A stretch of 64,000 nt of DNA. Origin: Arthrobacter sp. QXT-31. GTDB lineage: Bacteria; Actinomycetota; Actinomycetes; Actinomycetales; Micrococcaceae. Position numbers and translations under genes: made by a program. Under the pieces are notes generated by a model. That model did not search any database. It was not told the DNA's origin and saw only the letters and a program-made list of their open reading frames with translations. Below, one piece after another: positions 17,970-26,865 of the stretch. The stretch is from assembly GCF_001969265.1 (NCBI RefSeq), contig NZ_CP019304.1, positions 1,426,001-1,490,000 of the forward strand. Direction: 5' to 3'. How positions within the stretch are numbered: position 1 is the stretch's first letter; each line of letters starts with the position of its first letter.

Positions 17970-19400
17970 TCAGGCCCTTCGCACCACGTAGATGGCCCCG
18001 GTGGAGATGTCCTCTTCGAGTTCCTCGAGGGAGCGTCCATGGGTCTCGGGGACCTGGGTTGCGATGAAGATGATGGCCAGCACCCCGACCCCCGCGAAGA
18101 GGAAGAAGGTGGTGGAGATCCCAAGAGCGGTGACGACGGAGGGAAAGTAGAGACTGATGACGGCGTTGGCGATCCAGAGGAAGAACACTGCGATGCCCAT
18201 GCCGAAGGTGCGGATTTTCAGCGGGAAGATTTCGGAGAGTGTCACCCATACCGCGATATTGAGGAAGGTCTGCATGGAGCCAACAAAGCCCACGACAAGG
18301 AGCAGGATCACCCAGGGCCGGTAACCGGCATCCGCCGGGATGGCGAACGAACATGTGCCAATGAGCAGGTGCATCGTGGTTGTCAGGATGAAGCCGGTCA
18401 GCAGGAGCTTGCGGCGTGCAATACGCCCCATCATGGCCAGTCCGGCGATGCTTCCGACGACGGAGATGACGCCGGGGGCGATGTTGGCCACGAGCGCTCC
18501 GCTTGCGTCAAAGCCGGACTGCGTGAGGACCGTTTGGCCGTAGTACATGATCGAATTGATGCCCGTCAGCTGCTGTGCGACGGCCAGCCCGATGCCGATG
18601 AGGATGATTCGCAGGATCCATGGGTTCCGCAGGGCACCGATTCCGTCGCCCTCGGTGTTTTTCTCCTCTTCGGTGAGCTGGCGGACCTCCGCGAGTTCAG
18701 CTTCGGCGCGGGATTCCGGCCGTACCTGCTTGAGGACGGCGAGCGCTTCAGCCTCCCGTCCCTTGGACAAGAGCCAGCGCGGACTTTCAGGTACGCCCAA
18801 CATGCCGATGAAGAGGGCGGCAGCAGGAAGTGCCGCAACCGAGAGCATGATGCGCCAAACACCCTCATGCTGGCCCCAAAGGCTGCCGATAATGGCATTC
18901 GCAATGAAGGCGGCCAGTGCCCCCACCACGATCATGAGTTCATTCCTGCCGGCCAGCGTGCTCCTTTGTTCGGCCGGCGCGATTTCCGCGAGGAACACGG
19001 GAACCACAACCGACGCTCCGCCCACGGCCAGGCCGAGAATAAACCGTGCGACGGCCATCACCTCGAAATTTGGCGAGAACACGCAGGCCAGCGTTCCGGC
19101 AAAGAACATCATCGCCAGTGCAAGGATCGTGATTCGGCGGCCCAGGACGTCCGCGAGACGGCCACCTGACACGGCCCCGATCGCTGCCCCGACAAGCAGG
19201 GAACTTGTCACCACTCCCTCGGTGAACGAGCTGAGCCCCAGCTCCGCCTTCATGGGCTCCAAGGCGCCGTTGATGACACCGGTGTCGTACCCGAACAGAA
19301 GGCCGCCCAGGGTGGCGATAACGGTGACAAGGCCCAGGCGCTTCGTATGTAAGCCAGAAGCGGGTGCCGGCCGCGCCTGTGAGATCTGCGTGTCTAGCAT
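17970..19400 (-). CDS. MFS sugar porter (IolT/XylE-like)
   Basis: A 476-residue proton-linked importer of the sugar porter family with 12 predicted helices. Family hallmarks are GGLLFGYDTGVINGAL in helix 1, GRLADVLGRR after helix 2, PESPRWL at the end of helix 6, QQLTGINSIMYYG in helix 7 and PETHGRSLEELE at the C-terminus. IolT-type myo-inositol and related cyclitol or pentose transporters look like this. AAAGGAG precedes the ATG. An operator (19426-19441) matching the two LacI-type sites at 25033-25081 lies 26 bases upstream of the start, which places this gene in the regulon of the LacI protein at 25126. Confidence 0.92.
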   Translation of the reverse strand: MLDTQISQARPAPASGLHTKRLGLVTVIATLGGLLFGYDTGVINGALEPMKAELGLSSFTEGVVTSSLLVGAAIGAVSGGRLADVLGRRITILALAMMFFAGTLACVFSPNFEVMAVARFILGLAVGGASVVVPVFLAEIAPAEQRSTLAGRNELMIVVGALAAFIANAIIGSLWGQHEGVWRIMLSVAALPAAALFIGMLGVPESPRWLLSKGREAEALAVLKQVRPESRAEAELAEVRQLTEEEKNTEGDGIGALRNPWILRIILIGIGLAVAQQLTGINSIMYYGQTVLTQSGFDASGALVANIAPGVISVVGSIAGLAMMGRIARRKLLLTGFILTTTMHLLIGTCSFAIPADAGYRPWVILLLVVGFVGSMQTFLNIAVWVTLSEIFPLKIRTFGMGIAVFFLWIANAVISLYFPSVVTALGISTTFFLFAGVGVLAIIFIATQVPETHGRSLEELEEDISTGAIYVVRRA

Positions 19401-19425
19401 GAGACTCCTTTGTCGTCGCCCGGCA

Positions 19426-19441
19426 TCTACAGCGCTCTAGA
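19426..19441. promoter_or_regulatory. LacI-type operator upstream of the MFS sugar porter
   Basis: TCTACAGCGCTCTAGA differs at only two of 16 positions from the pair of identical operators at 25033-25048 and 25066-25081, and is close to the perfect palindrome TCTAGAGCGCTCTAGA. It sits just upstream of the porter's ribosome site, where a repressor would block transcription. Confidence 0.65.
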
Positions 19442-19579
19442 TAGAACGGACCTGACAGGCTGTTAATGGGACGAGGGTGAATAACAGAATAACCAAAAAC
19501 TTTGCCGGGACGTGACCTCGGCCACGTGCCCAGGGGGCCAAGGGGCTGTGCCACCGCCGTGTTGCAGCGCTTTTTACCG

Positions 19580-19891
19580 CTACCGGATGAAGGTGCCTGC
19601 CTGGCGCCGGCGGGTGAGCAAGCCCTTTCGTTCCAGGTAGGTCCATGCGCTGCGCACGGTGGCGACGGCGAGGTTCAGCTCCCTGGCCATGTCTGAGTCC
19701 GGCAGCAGTTTTGTTCCGTGGCTGATGGATCCATCCGCAACTGCGCGTTCCAGGCTCTGGGCGAGTTGGTAGTAAAGGGGTTCCGGACCGCTGCGTTTCA
19801 GCTGCAGCAGCTGTGAGTAGGGTGCTCCCGCCCCGGGCGCCCCCATGCTGAGGGCACCCGAGGCAGCGTTGCCGGTGTTGTCAGCGCGCAT
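19580..19891 (-). CDS. Minimal GntR family DNA-binding protein
   Basis: A 103-residue protein that is little more than a GntR winged helix: LYYQLAQSLERAV, then SDMARELNLAVATVRSAWTYLERKGLL, ending TGTFIR-like (AGTFIR) directly at the wing. The usual effector or oligomerisation domain after the DNA-binding part is absent, and the 35-residue N-terminal extension is low complexity. ATG 19891 overlaps the upstream isomerase gene by 11 bases, so it is co-translated as the last gene of the operon. It may be a stand-alone YtrA-like regulator or a truncated larger one. Confidence 0.65.
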   Translation of the reverse strand: MRADNTGNAASGALSMGAPGAGAPYSQLLQLKRSGPEPLYYQLAQSLERAVADGSISHGTKLLPDSDMARELNLAVATVRSAWTYLERKGLLTRRRQAGTFIR

Positions 19892-20816
19892 CAGCAGCGG
19901 CCGGCGCGGGTTCGGCGAACCGGAGGCTGTGGACTCCGCAGCCCCCGAGGTAGTTGCGGGTCCGCTGGGCGATGGGCAGGGGCGCGTCGGGCGGGCATGG
20001 GAACATGTCCTGTTCGACGATGGCGAAGACATCCACTCCGCGTTTGGCGACGGCTTCGAGCAGCGGCGGGAATTCCGGCACGCCGAGGGGCGGTTCGGTC
20101 ATGGCGCCGAGGGTTACGGCTTCGCTGAATGAGAGGTTCCCGGCCTGGACCCTGGCGACAACCTCGGGGTTGACCTGCTTGAGGTGCAGGTAGCCGATGC
20201 GCTCCGGGTGGCGGTTGATGATAGCGAGGTTGTCTCCCCCGCAGTAGGAGACGTGGCCGGTGTCCAGGCAGAGGTTCACGTATTCCGGGTTGGTGTTCTC
20301 CAGAAACCGGATGATGTTCTCCTCGGTGTCCACGTGGCTGTCCGCGTGCGGGTGGTACTGGAGGTGAACCCCGTATTCCTCGAACATTGCCTTGCCGAGC
20401 CGGTCCGCGCCGGAGGTTTTCGCTGCCCACTGTTCGGCGGTCAGCTCGCCGGGCTCAAGTTCTTCACCCGTGAACAGGTCGCGCCACATTTCGGGAAGGA
20501 CGACGACGTGTTCCCCGCCGAGCGCGGCTGTGAGGGCGGCGACGTCGGTCACCTGGTTCCACACGGCGTCCCAGGAGCCGGGCTGGTGGAGCCGTTCCGA
20601 GACCGTGCCGGCGGAGAGCCGCAGGCCGCGGGATCCGAGTTCGTCCTTCAGCTGGGCCGGATCGGTGGGCAGGTATCCGTAGGGGCCCAGTTCGATCCAC
20701 TGGTAGCCTGCGGCGGCGACTTCGTCGAGGAAGCGGGTATAGGGGACCTGGTTGGGGTTGTCCGGGTACCAGACGCCCCAGGAATCGGGGGCAGTGCCGA
20801 CGCGGATGGTGGCCAT
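19881..20816 (-). CDS. Sugar phosphate isomerase/epimerase family protein (IolE-like)
   Basis: A 311-residue TIM-barrel protein of the xylose isomerase-like superfamily. It opens GTAPDSWGVWYPDN and has metal-site segments WIELGPYGYLPTD, VHLQYHPHADSHVDT, LCLDTGHVSYCGGDN and YLHLKQV, the pattern of IolE (inosose dehydratase) and related keto-cyclitol enzymes. It stands between a Gfo/Idh/MocA dehydrogenase and a small regulator, the same pairing as IolG with IolE, so the likely pathway is oxidation of a cyclitol or sugar followed by dehydration or isomerisation. The exact reaction is not certain. Confidence 0.82.
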   Translation of the reverse strand: MATIRVGTAPDSWGVWYPDNPNQVPYTRFLDEVAAAGYQWIELGPYGYLPTDPAQLKDELGSRGLRLSAGTVSERLHQPGSWDAVWNQVTDVAALTAALGGEHVVVLPEMWRDLFTGEELEPGELTAEQWAAKTSGADRLGKAMFEEYGVHLQYHPHADSHVDTEENIIRFLENTNPEYVNLCLDTGHVSYCGGDNLAIINRHPERIGYLHLKQVNPEVVARVQAGNLSFSEAVTLGAMTEPPLGVPEFPPLLEAVAKRGVDVFAIVEQDMFPCPPDAPLPIAQRTRNYLGGCGVHSLRFAEPAPAAADAR

Positions 20817-20850
20817 AGGTGTTCTCCTGTCTAAAAGTCCGTTGTCGGGG

Positions 20851-22035
20851 TTAGGCCGGCTGGGGGTGGTTGATGTCCGCGGTGGTGTTGGTCTCGGCTG
20901 CTTCCAGGGCTGCTCCGACGACGCCCATCATGGCCAGTGCGGTGTTGAAGTTGGTGTCCATGGTGCGGTTGTCGCGGACACAGCGGAGGAACTCCTGGAT
21001 CTCAGCGACGAAGGCTTCGGCGTAGCCGGTGCCGACCCCGGCGCCGGGCATGGCGGCGACGTCGTTGAAGTAGGGGTGTTCGGGTCCGGTGAAGATCCGG
21101 CGGGGGCCGTTGACGGCTGCGGCGGCGGTGCCGTTCTGGAAGAGGTGGAACTCGCCGGCGCTGATCGAATCGAAGAGCGCGTGCCCTTCGGACCCGAACA
21201 CTTCCACGCCCAGGGAGTTGGGGATGCCGCTGGCGATCCGGCTGAGGCTGATTTGGCCGACGGCGCCGCCGTCGAATTCGACGGTGACCAGGGCGACGTC
21301 GTCATTGGTGACGGGACCGCGTTCGCTGGTGGTGGTTCCGCCGTGGCCGATCGCACCGGCTGCGGGCTTGGGGCGTTCGGTGATGACGGTCCGCAGCGTG
21401 GAGTTCAGAACCCGGCTGACGGGCCCGACGACGAACTGGGCAGCGTCGATGGCATGGGCTCCGATGTCCAGGAGGGCTCCGCCGCCGGACTGTTCCTGGG
21501 AGTAGCGCCAGGACAGGGCGCCGGAGGGGTCAGCGGCGTAGTCAGCGTTGTACCAGGCACGCACGGTGTGGATCTGGCCGACGGCGCCGTTCTCCACGGC
21601 CTGGGCGAGCGCGGCCAGGCCGGGCAGGCGGCGGAAGGAGAACCCGACGCCGGTGACGGCGGTGGAGGCCTGGGCGAGGTCGGCGAGCCAGGCAGCTTCC
21701 TCACGGGTGCGGCCGATGGGCTTCTCGGCGAAGAGGTGCTTGCCGGAGGCGATGACCTTGGGCAGGATCTGGGCGTGCAGGTGGTTGGGCAGGGCGACGC
21801 TGACGGCATCGATTTCCGGGTTGGCCAGGAACGCGTCGATGTCGGCGACGGCGTTGGCGAAGCCGTAGCGCTTGGCGACGGACTGGGCGAGTTCGAGGTT
21901 GGGGTCGGCGATGGTGTGCAGCTGGACGTCGACGTCGGCGAGGTCGCGGGCCATCATGGCGTTGCGGTAGCCGAAGGCGTGGGCCTGGCCGGCCATGCCT
22001 GCGCCGATGATGCCGATGCGGAGCGTGGTAGTCAT
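20851..22035 (-). CDS. Gfo/Idh/MocA family oxidoreductase
   Basis: A 394-residue NAD(P)-dependent dehydrogenase with an N-terminal Rossmann fold (GIIGAGMAG at residues 8-16) and the catalytic EKPIG motif near residue 107. The C-terminal alpha/beta domain carries the D-I-G-x-H-x-I-D signature (DIGAHAIDAAQ) typical of inositol and sugar dehydrogenases. ATG 22035 is preferred; the open frame upstream overlaps the ATPase gene and is not conserved in character. It follows the transporter genes in the same operon and should perform the first oxidation of the imported polyol or sugar. Confidence 0.88.
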   Translation of the reverse strand: MTTTLRIGIIGAGMAGQAHAFGYRNAMMARDLADVDVQLHTIADPNLELAQSVAKRYGFANAVADIDAFLANPEIDAVSVALPNHLHAQILPKVIASGKHLFAEKPIGRTREEAAWLADLAQASTAVTGVGFSFRRLPGLAALAQAVENGAVGQIHTVRAWYNADYAADPSGALSWRYSQEQSGGGALLDIGAHAIDAAQFVVGPVSRVLNSTLRTVITERPKPAAGAIGHGGTTTSERGPVTNDDVALVTVEFDGGAVGQISLSRIASGIPNSLGVEVFGSEGHALFDSISAGEFHLFQNGTAAAAVNGPRRIFTGPEHPYFNDVAAMPGAGVGTGYAEAFVAEIQEFLRCVRDNRTMDTNFNTALAMMGVVGAALEAAETNTTADINHPQPA

Positions 22036-22044
22036 GTGTTCTTC

Positions 22045-22086
22045 TCTTTCTGGCCTAGCGGCCGGTTCTTTCTGGCCTAGCGGCCG
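22045..22086. repeat. 20-bp direct repeat at the end of the ATPase gene
   Basis: TCTTTCTGGCCTAGCGGCCG occurs at 22045-22064 and again at 22067-22086. The second copy spans the stop codon of the ABC ATPase gene (22077); the first is a duplicate of that gene end placed in the spacer before the dehydrogenase start. It looks like a small tandem duplication. Confidence 0.8.
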
Positions 22087-22847
22087 ATGCTGTGGAGTTC
22101 GTGCTGGAGGGCTTCGAGTTCGGCGCCGCCGGACATCTGCTGGGCGAGGTCGGCGATGGTGATCTGGTCTTTGGAGTAGTCCCCGATGGTCCGGCCGCGC
22201 TGGAGGAGGACGAAGTGGTCGCTCACCGGGTAGGCGTGGTTGGGGTTGTGGGTGATGAAGATGACCCCGAGGCCGCGGTCCCGGGCCTGGACGATGTACT
22301 TCAGGACGACGCCGGACTGCTTGACGCCCAGCGCGGCGGTGGGTTCGTCCAGGATCAGCACCCGCGCCCCGAAGTACACTGCCCGGGCGATGGCCACGCA
22401 CTGGCGTTCGCCGCCGGACATGGTGCCGATCGCCTGCTCGGGGTCGCGGATGGTGATGCCCATCTTGGCCAGTTCCTCGACCACGATGTCCTTGCTCTTG
22501 CGGGGTGTGAGGAAGCCCCGCCGGGTGGGCTCGGATCCGAGGAAGAAGTTCCGCCAGATCGGCATGAGCGGTGAGAGTGCGAGGTCCTGGTAGACGGTGG
22601 CGATGCCGCGCTGCAGGGCGTCCCGGGGTGAAGCGAACCGCACCTCTTCGCCGTCGACCATGAACTGGCCGCTGTCGGGGGCGTGGACGCCGGAGAGGGT
22701 CTTGATGAAGGTCGACTTGCCGGCGCCGTTGTCGCCGAGCACGGCGGTAACTTCGCCGGCGCGGACGGCGCAGGTGACGTCCTGGAGGGCGCGCACGTGG
22801 CCGAAGTTTTTGCTGATGTTGCGGACTTCGAGAATGGGGGTTGTCAT
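22077..22847 (-). CDS. Sugar ABC transporter, ATP-binding protein (single-domain RbsA-like)
   Basis: A 256-residue ATPase with Walker [10 protein letters not shown] near residue 37, a Q-loop in VYQDLAL, the signature MSGGERQ, Walker [13 protein letters not shown] and an H-loop in FITHN. RbsA proteins normally have two such domains (about 500 residues); this one has a single domain, like FrcA-type and some inositol transporters. ATG 22847 overlaps the permease stop by four bases. Confidence 0.9.
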   Translation of the reverse strand: MTTPILEVRNISKNFGHVRALQDVTCAVRAGEVTAVLGDNGAGKSTFIKTLSGVHAPDSGQFMVDGEEVRFASPRDALQRGIATVYQDLALSPLMPIWRNFFLGSEPTRRGFLTPRKSKDIVVEELAKMGITIRDPEQAIGTMSGGERQCVAIARAVYFGARVLILDEPTAALGVKQSGVVLKYIVQARDRGLGVIFITHNPNHAYPVSDHFVLLQRGRTIGDYSKDQITIADLAQQMSGGAELEALQHELHSIGR

Positions 22848-23941
22848 GATCCCACCGCCTGTGACTTCTTCTTGAGGTAGAGGTTGATGAAGACGGCGAC
22901 CAGGAGGATGGCGCCGAGGAAGAACTTGAACAGTTCGCTGGGGAACCCGGCCAGGGGCATGCCCTGCTGGACCATGCCGAAGATCAGGGCGCCGATGGAT
23001 GCGCCGAGGATGGAGCCGGCGCCGCCGGTGAGGAGGCACCCGCCGATGACGGCGGCGATGATGAAGTTGAATTCGGCCCCGATACCGGTGGTGACGGTCG
23101 CTGAGGAATAGCGGACGACGGTGAGCTGGCCGACGAGCCAGGCTGCTGCTGCGGTGCCCATGAAGAGTCCGATGCGGACCTTGGCGACCGGGACGCCGAC
23201 GGCCAGTGCGCCGGTGGCGTTTCCGCCGACGGCGGCGATCCAGTTGCCGATTTTGGTGCGGTTGAGGAGCACGATGCCGACGATGGTCAGGGCGATCCAC
23301 CAGATCAGGGAGACCTGGAAGCCGCCGACCGAGGAGCCGAAGAGGGCCTTGGCGCTGTCGAAGCCGTTGTACTCCGAGATGCCGGAAACGGTGACCTGCT
23401 TAGTGAGGTTGGTGGTGACGGCGTAGTTCAGGCCCCAGAGCATGAACATGGTGCCGAGGGTGATGATGAAGCTGGGGAGCTTGGTTTTCTGCACCAGGAA
23501 GCCGTTGAAGAAGCCGATGGCGAGGGCGAAGACCAGCGAGGCGGCCATACCGAACCAGATGTTGGTGTTCAGCTGCGTGGTCACCAGGGCGGTGACAAGG
23601 GCGGTGGAGCCGGTCATCACGCCGGTTGAGAGGTCGAATTCTCCGCCGATCATGAGCAGTGCGACGGCAACTGCCATGATGCCGAGGGTCGCTGCTGGGT
23701 CCAGGAAGTTGCCGATGCCGGCCTGGCTGGCGAAGGCCGGGGAGATAATGGCGAAACCGGCAAAGACGACGACGGCCGCGAAGGCGGAGCCGAACTCAGG
23801 AGACATGAAGATCCGCCGGAACCGGCCGACGGTCAACTGCCGGTCGTCGGCGTCGTGAGATGCCTTCGAGGGCGCAGGTTGGGGCGCATCCACACCGGAC
23901 AGGGGCGTGCTGTGTGCGTTGAGGTTTTGTGCCATGGTCAT
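22844..23941 (-). CDS. Sugar ABC transporter, permease (RbsC-like)
   Basis: A 365-residue inner-membrane permease of the ribose/inositol/fructose class with 8-10 helices. Typical segments are [19 protein letters not shown] and a late [17 protein letters not shown] loop. The start at 23941 overlaps the stop of the binding-protein gene (ATGA), giving coupled translation; a second in-frame ATG is two codons further in. It should pair with the ATPase at 22077 and the binding protein at 23938. Confidence 0.92.
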   Translation of the reverse strand: MTMAQNLNAHSTPLSGVDAPQPAPSKASHDADDRQLTVGRFRRIFMSPEFGSAFAAVVVFAGFAIISPAFASQAGIGNFLDPAATLGIMAVAVALLMIGGEFDLSTGVMTGSTALVTALVTTQLNTNIWFGMAASLVFALAIGFFNGFLVQKTKLPSFIITLGTMFMLWGLNYAVTTNLTKQVTVSGISEYNGFDSAKALFGSSVGGFQVSLIWWIALTIVGIVLLNRTKIGNWIAAVGGNATGALAVGVPVAKVRIGLFMGTAAAAWLVGQLTVVRYSSATVTTGIGAEFNFIIAAVIGGCLLTGGAGSILGASIGALIFGMVQQGMPLAGFPSELFKFFLGAILLVAVFINLYLKKKSQAVGS

Positions 23942-24927
23942 CGCGTTCCCTTGCTGACGAGGTCGGTGACGGTGTCTACGTTGTCCTTCGTGATGAAGGC
24001 CGGGCCGGTCAGTACCGGCTGGCCACCGCCGACGGTGTTGGCATTGTCGTGGTTGAGCACCAGGAAGGCGATCGGGAGATAGCCCTGCAGGTACTGCTGC
24101 TGGTCCACCGTGAACAGGATGTCCCCGGCCTTGACGGCGTTCAGCACATCGCTGCTGATGTCGAAGGTGCCAAGCTTTGCGGCGCTTCCGGCGTCCTTCA
24201 TGCCGGCCAGTGCCGCTGTGGCCACCGACGGCTCCAGGGCCAGGATCGAGTCGAAGGACTTGTCACCCAGCAGCTTGGACTTCACTGTGGCCTGGATGCC
24301 CTGCGGGTTGTTCAGGTCTACCTGGAGCTTTTCAATCTGGCCGCCGAAAGCCTTGGCGGCTCCTTCGCAACGCTGCTCGAGGCCGATGTTGCCGGCCTCG
24401 TGGATGATGCAGAGCCCCTTCTTGCCCCCGGCCTCGGCGAGTTTCTGCCCGGCTCCGGTACCGGCCGCCGTCTCCGTCTGCCCCACATGCTCCAAGGCGC
24501 CGAGCTTGGCCGCGACCTCGGCGCCGGAGTTGATCGTGACAATGGGAACGTTTTTGGACTTGGCCTCCCCCAAGGCAGATCCCAGGGCGTCGGGGTTGGC
24601 CAGGGAGACGACAACGCCATTGGGGTTCTTTGCCAAGGCAGCCTGAAGAAGTGTTGCCTGCTTGGAGCCCTCCACGTCTCCCGTAATGCTGACGTTGACA
24701 CCATATTGTGCGGCCGCGTCCTCGGCGCCGCGCTTGACGACATTCCAGAAAGAACCGTCCGGGTTGCCATGGATAACGACGGCGTAGGACAGGTCGCGCT
24801 TGGCGCCGCCGGCGGCGGCGTTCGCCGCACCGCCGGTCTCAGACGCCTTGCCGCCGGTGCCGCAGGCGCTCAGCCCTAATGCGAGTGTGGCCACACCAAC
24901 AGCTGCCACAGACTTCCAACTCTTCAT
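23938..24927 (-). CDS. Sugar ABC transporter, substrate-binding lipoprotein (RbsB-like)
   Basis: A 329-residue periplasmic-binding-protein class I (ribose-binding type) lipoprotein; the signal peptide ends in LGLSACG. The mature domain has the repeating alpha/beta pattern of sugar binders, with VVIHGNPDGSFWN near the start, a NPNGVVVSLANPDAL segment and the typical central PIVTINSG strand. It is the first gene of the operon, and the two operators at 25033-25081 lie about 105 bases upstream. Confidence 0.9.
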   Translation of the reverse strand: MKSWKSVAAVGVATLALGLSACGTGGKASETGGAANAAAGGAKRDLSYAVVIHGNPDGSFWNVVKRGAEDAAAQYGVNVSITGDVEGSKQATLLQAALAKNPNGVVVSLANPDALGSALGEAKSKNVPIVTINSGAEVAAKLGALEHVGQTETAAGTGAGQKLAEAGGKKGLCIIHEAGNIGLEQRCEGAAKAFGGQIEKLQVDLNNPQGIQATVKSKLLGDKSFDSILALEPSVATAALAGMKDAGSAAKLGTFDISSDVLNAVKAGDILFTVDQQQYLQGYLPIAFLVLNHDNANTVGGGQPVLTGPAFITKDNVDTVTDLVSKGTR

Positions 24928-25032
24928 CGAGTTCCTCGTTTCAAATAACGGCCGATGTGGACGGCCGAACAGCGCCCCTGAATCAGGATTCGCGCCGGCG
25001 AACCGGCTTTTCCGCTTGCTATCGTCTGATTA

Positions 25033-25081
25033 TCTAGAGCGCACTAGATGTGATGGTGCTAACAATCTAGAGCGCACTAGA
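25033..25081. promoter_or_regulatory. Pair of identical 16-bp LacI-type operators
   Basis: TCTAGAGCGCACTAGA occurs identically at 25033-25048 and 25066-25081, spaced 33 bases start to start (about three helical turns), in the spacer between the divergent transporter operon and the LacI gene. Each copy is a near-perfect palindrome with the central CG step typical of LacI-family sites. A third, near-identical copy precedes the MFS porter at 19400. Binding by the LacI protein at 25126 is inferred from position and site sharing. Confidence 0.75.
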
Positions 25082-25125
25082 AATGTTTGTCAAGACAACA
25101 CTAGAATGAGCTTGAAGGAGGGTCC

Positions 25126-26112
25126 GTGAACGTAACGATGTCCGATGTTGCCCGCGCTGCGGGAGTCTCGCCCGCACTGGTTTCCCTGGCATTCCGGGAT
25201 GCCTACGGCGTCAGCAAGAAGTCCCGCGAGCACATCCTGAAAACGGCTGCGAGCATGGGGTATGAACCCAACCGGGTCGCGTCAAGGCTCGCGAGCAAGT
25301 CAGACGGCACCATAGGCGTCTTCCTCCTCGACCTCCACAACGAGGTCTTCGCCGACATGTTTGATGGCATGCGGGAAGCGGCGCAGCCGCACGATCGCGA
25401 ATTGGTTCTGTCCGTGGGCTCCGTTGGGGGCGCTCTCGACCGTCCGGCGCTCGATTCCCTTGTCAGGACCCGAGTGGATGTTGCAATTGCTGCGGGCCTT
25501 CTCCTGCCGGACAAGGAACTGGCTTCGTATCTGGGGCGGCTTCGCCTCGTCAGCGTGGCCCGAACCGTCCCTGGCTTCGACGCGGTCGCATCGGATAACA
25601 AGCTGGGCGCCACGATGGCGGTGGAGCATCTGCTCGAGCTCGGCCACCGACGCATCGTGCACCTGGCTTCGCCACCCACAGACGGTTATCTGGAGCGCCG
25701 CCACGGGTACATCCGGGCGATGGAAAAAGCGGGGCTCAAACCCCAGACCATCACATGCGACTACAGCAGGAGTGCCGCCGCAGCCATCGCAGCACCGCTG
25801 TTGGACTCGGCAGAGCGCCCCACAGCCATCTTCACCCACAATGACCAGACAGCGCTGGGCGTCCTCGACGCCGCCCATGCGCTGGGACTGAAAGTGCCCG
25901 AAGACATCACGGTCGTCGGCTACGACAACACTTCCGCGAGCCAGTTGCCCGGCGTCGACCTGACAACCGTGGACCTTCACCCCGTCGACCTAGGGCGACG
26001 GGCCGCCGAGGTGGCAATTCTGAGATCAATGAACCCGACTATGGAGCCCATGGTCGAAGTATTCAGCCCGTCTTTGATCGTGCGGGCCTCCTCGGCGCCC
26101 CCTCCGGCGTGA
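25126..26112 (+). CDS. LacI family transcriptional regulator
   Basis: A 328-residue repressor with a LacI helix-turn-helix (TMSDVARAAGVSPALVSLAF) and hinge helix (PNRVASRLASK) in the first 60 residues, then a class I periplasmic-binding fold with IGVFLLDLHNEVFADM, IFTHNDQTALGVLDA and GYDNTSASQLPGV. The GTG start has an excellent ribosome site (AAGGAGGG). It faces away from the sugar transporter operon and is the likely repressor of that operon, of itself and of the porter at 17970, released by the imported sugar or cyclitol. Confidence 0.93.
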   Translation: MNVTMSDVARAAGVSPALVSLAFRDAYGVSKKSREHILKTAASMGYEPNRVASRLASKSDGTIGVFLLDLHNEVFADMFDGMREAAQPHDRELVLSVGSVGGALDRPALDSLVRTRVDVAIAAGLLLPDKELASYLGRLRLVSVARTVPGFDAVASDNKLGATMAVEHLLELGHRRIVHLASPPTDGYLERRHGYIRAMEKAGLKPQTITCDYSRSAAAAIAAPLLDSAERPTAIFTHNDQTALGVLDAAHALGLKVPEDITVVGYDNTSASQLPGVDLTTVDLHPVDLGRRAAEVAILRSMNPTMEPMVEVFSPSLIVRASSAPPPA

Positions 26113-26151
26113 GCCCGGAGAGGGTGCGCGGATGGGGGTGTGGCGCGCCCG

Positions 26152-26760
26152 CTAAATCGGCTGCGTCGTCAAGAGAGTGAGCCCGACTTCCTGAACGGTG
26201 GTGATTCCGCCGAGCAGGGAAAGGGAGCCCACAGTGGCCTGATGTGCTTCCGGGCTGGCGGCCGAGCAGGCGTCCTCGACCAGAAATACTTTGTATCCGA
26301 GATCAACTGCCGCACGGGCGGTGCTTTCGACGCTCAGGTTGGTTGCCACTCCGGCGAATAGCAAGGTGTCGATGTTCCGTTCGGAGAGCAGCTTATGCAG
26401 TTCCGCGTTCATGCCACCCACCGAGGCGTGCGTGATGACAGTGTCATTCGCCGTCGGCGCGAGAGGTTCAACGATCTGGGCAAGGGCGCTGCCGTCCTTG
26501 AGGGAGCCGCCCTGCCGCACCTCCTGCAGCAGCGGTGAGTTCGGTACGAGGTTGCTGTAGTCAGGAGCGAAGGCAACCCGAGTGTAGATTACGTGGATTC
26601 CGGCCTTACGGGCCGCGCCCAGCAGGTTACCGATTTTCTCGATGACACCGCGGCGCCTGACCTCCTCGTGGAAAAACGATGCAAAGGCCCCCTCCTGCGC
26701 AACAATGTCTCCCTGGCAGTGGACAGCGATAACAGCTGTTCTTTCGGCAATGAGTTCCAT
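26152..26760 (-). CDS. Isochorismatase-fold protein with substituted catalytic residues
   Basis: A 202-residue protein with the cysteine hydrolase/isochorismatase fold: a Rossmann-like N-terminus (TAVIAVHCQGDIV), an AARKAGIHVIYTR strand, and the strongly conserved LLFAGVATNLSVESTARAA block. The family triad is Asp-Lys-Cys; here the Asp of the usual I-D-M-Q-N-D is His (AVHCQGD), the Lys is His (VITHASVGG), and the Cys of G-V-A-T-N-x-C-V-E is Ser. ATG 26760 follows GGGAGG by 7 bases. Its neighbours are an MFS exporter and a GntR regulator on the same strand. It may be an inactive or altered-chemistry member. Confidence 0.82.
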   Translation of the reverse strand: MELIAERTAVIAVHCQGDIVAQEGAFASFFHEEVRRRGVIEKIGNLLGAARKAGIHVIYTRVAFAPDYSNLVPNSPLLQEVRQGGSLKDGSALAQIVEPLAPTANDTVITHASVGGMNAELHKLLSERNIDTLLFAGVATNLSVESTARAAVDLGYKVFLVEDACSAASPEAHQATVGSLSLLGGITTVQEVGLTLLTTQPI

Positions 26761-26865
26761 TGGTTTTCCTCCCAGCTTCCCGGCACCACAACGACTCGTG
26801 TTCATAGACTGACAGATGAGGGTGCCTGCGGCAGGCATCTCTGCCGTGTCTTGGCTTACCGGGAT

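Noticed and set aside
20752..22080. Long plus-strand open frame of 442 codons
   Set aside because: It lies wholly opposite the dehydrogenase and IolE-like genes, is Gly/Val/Asp-rich as expected for the antisense frame of GC-rich coding DNA, and shows no domain.
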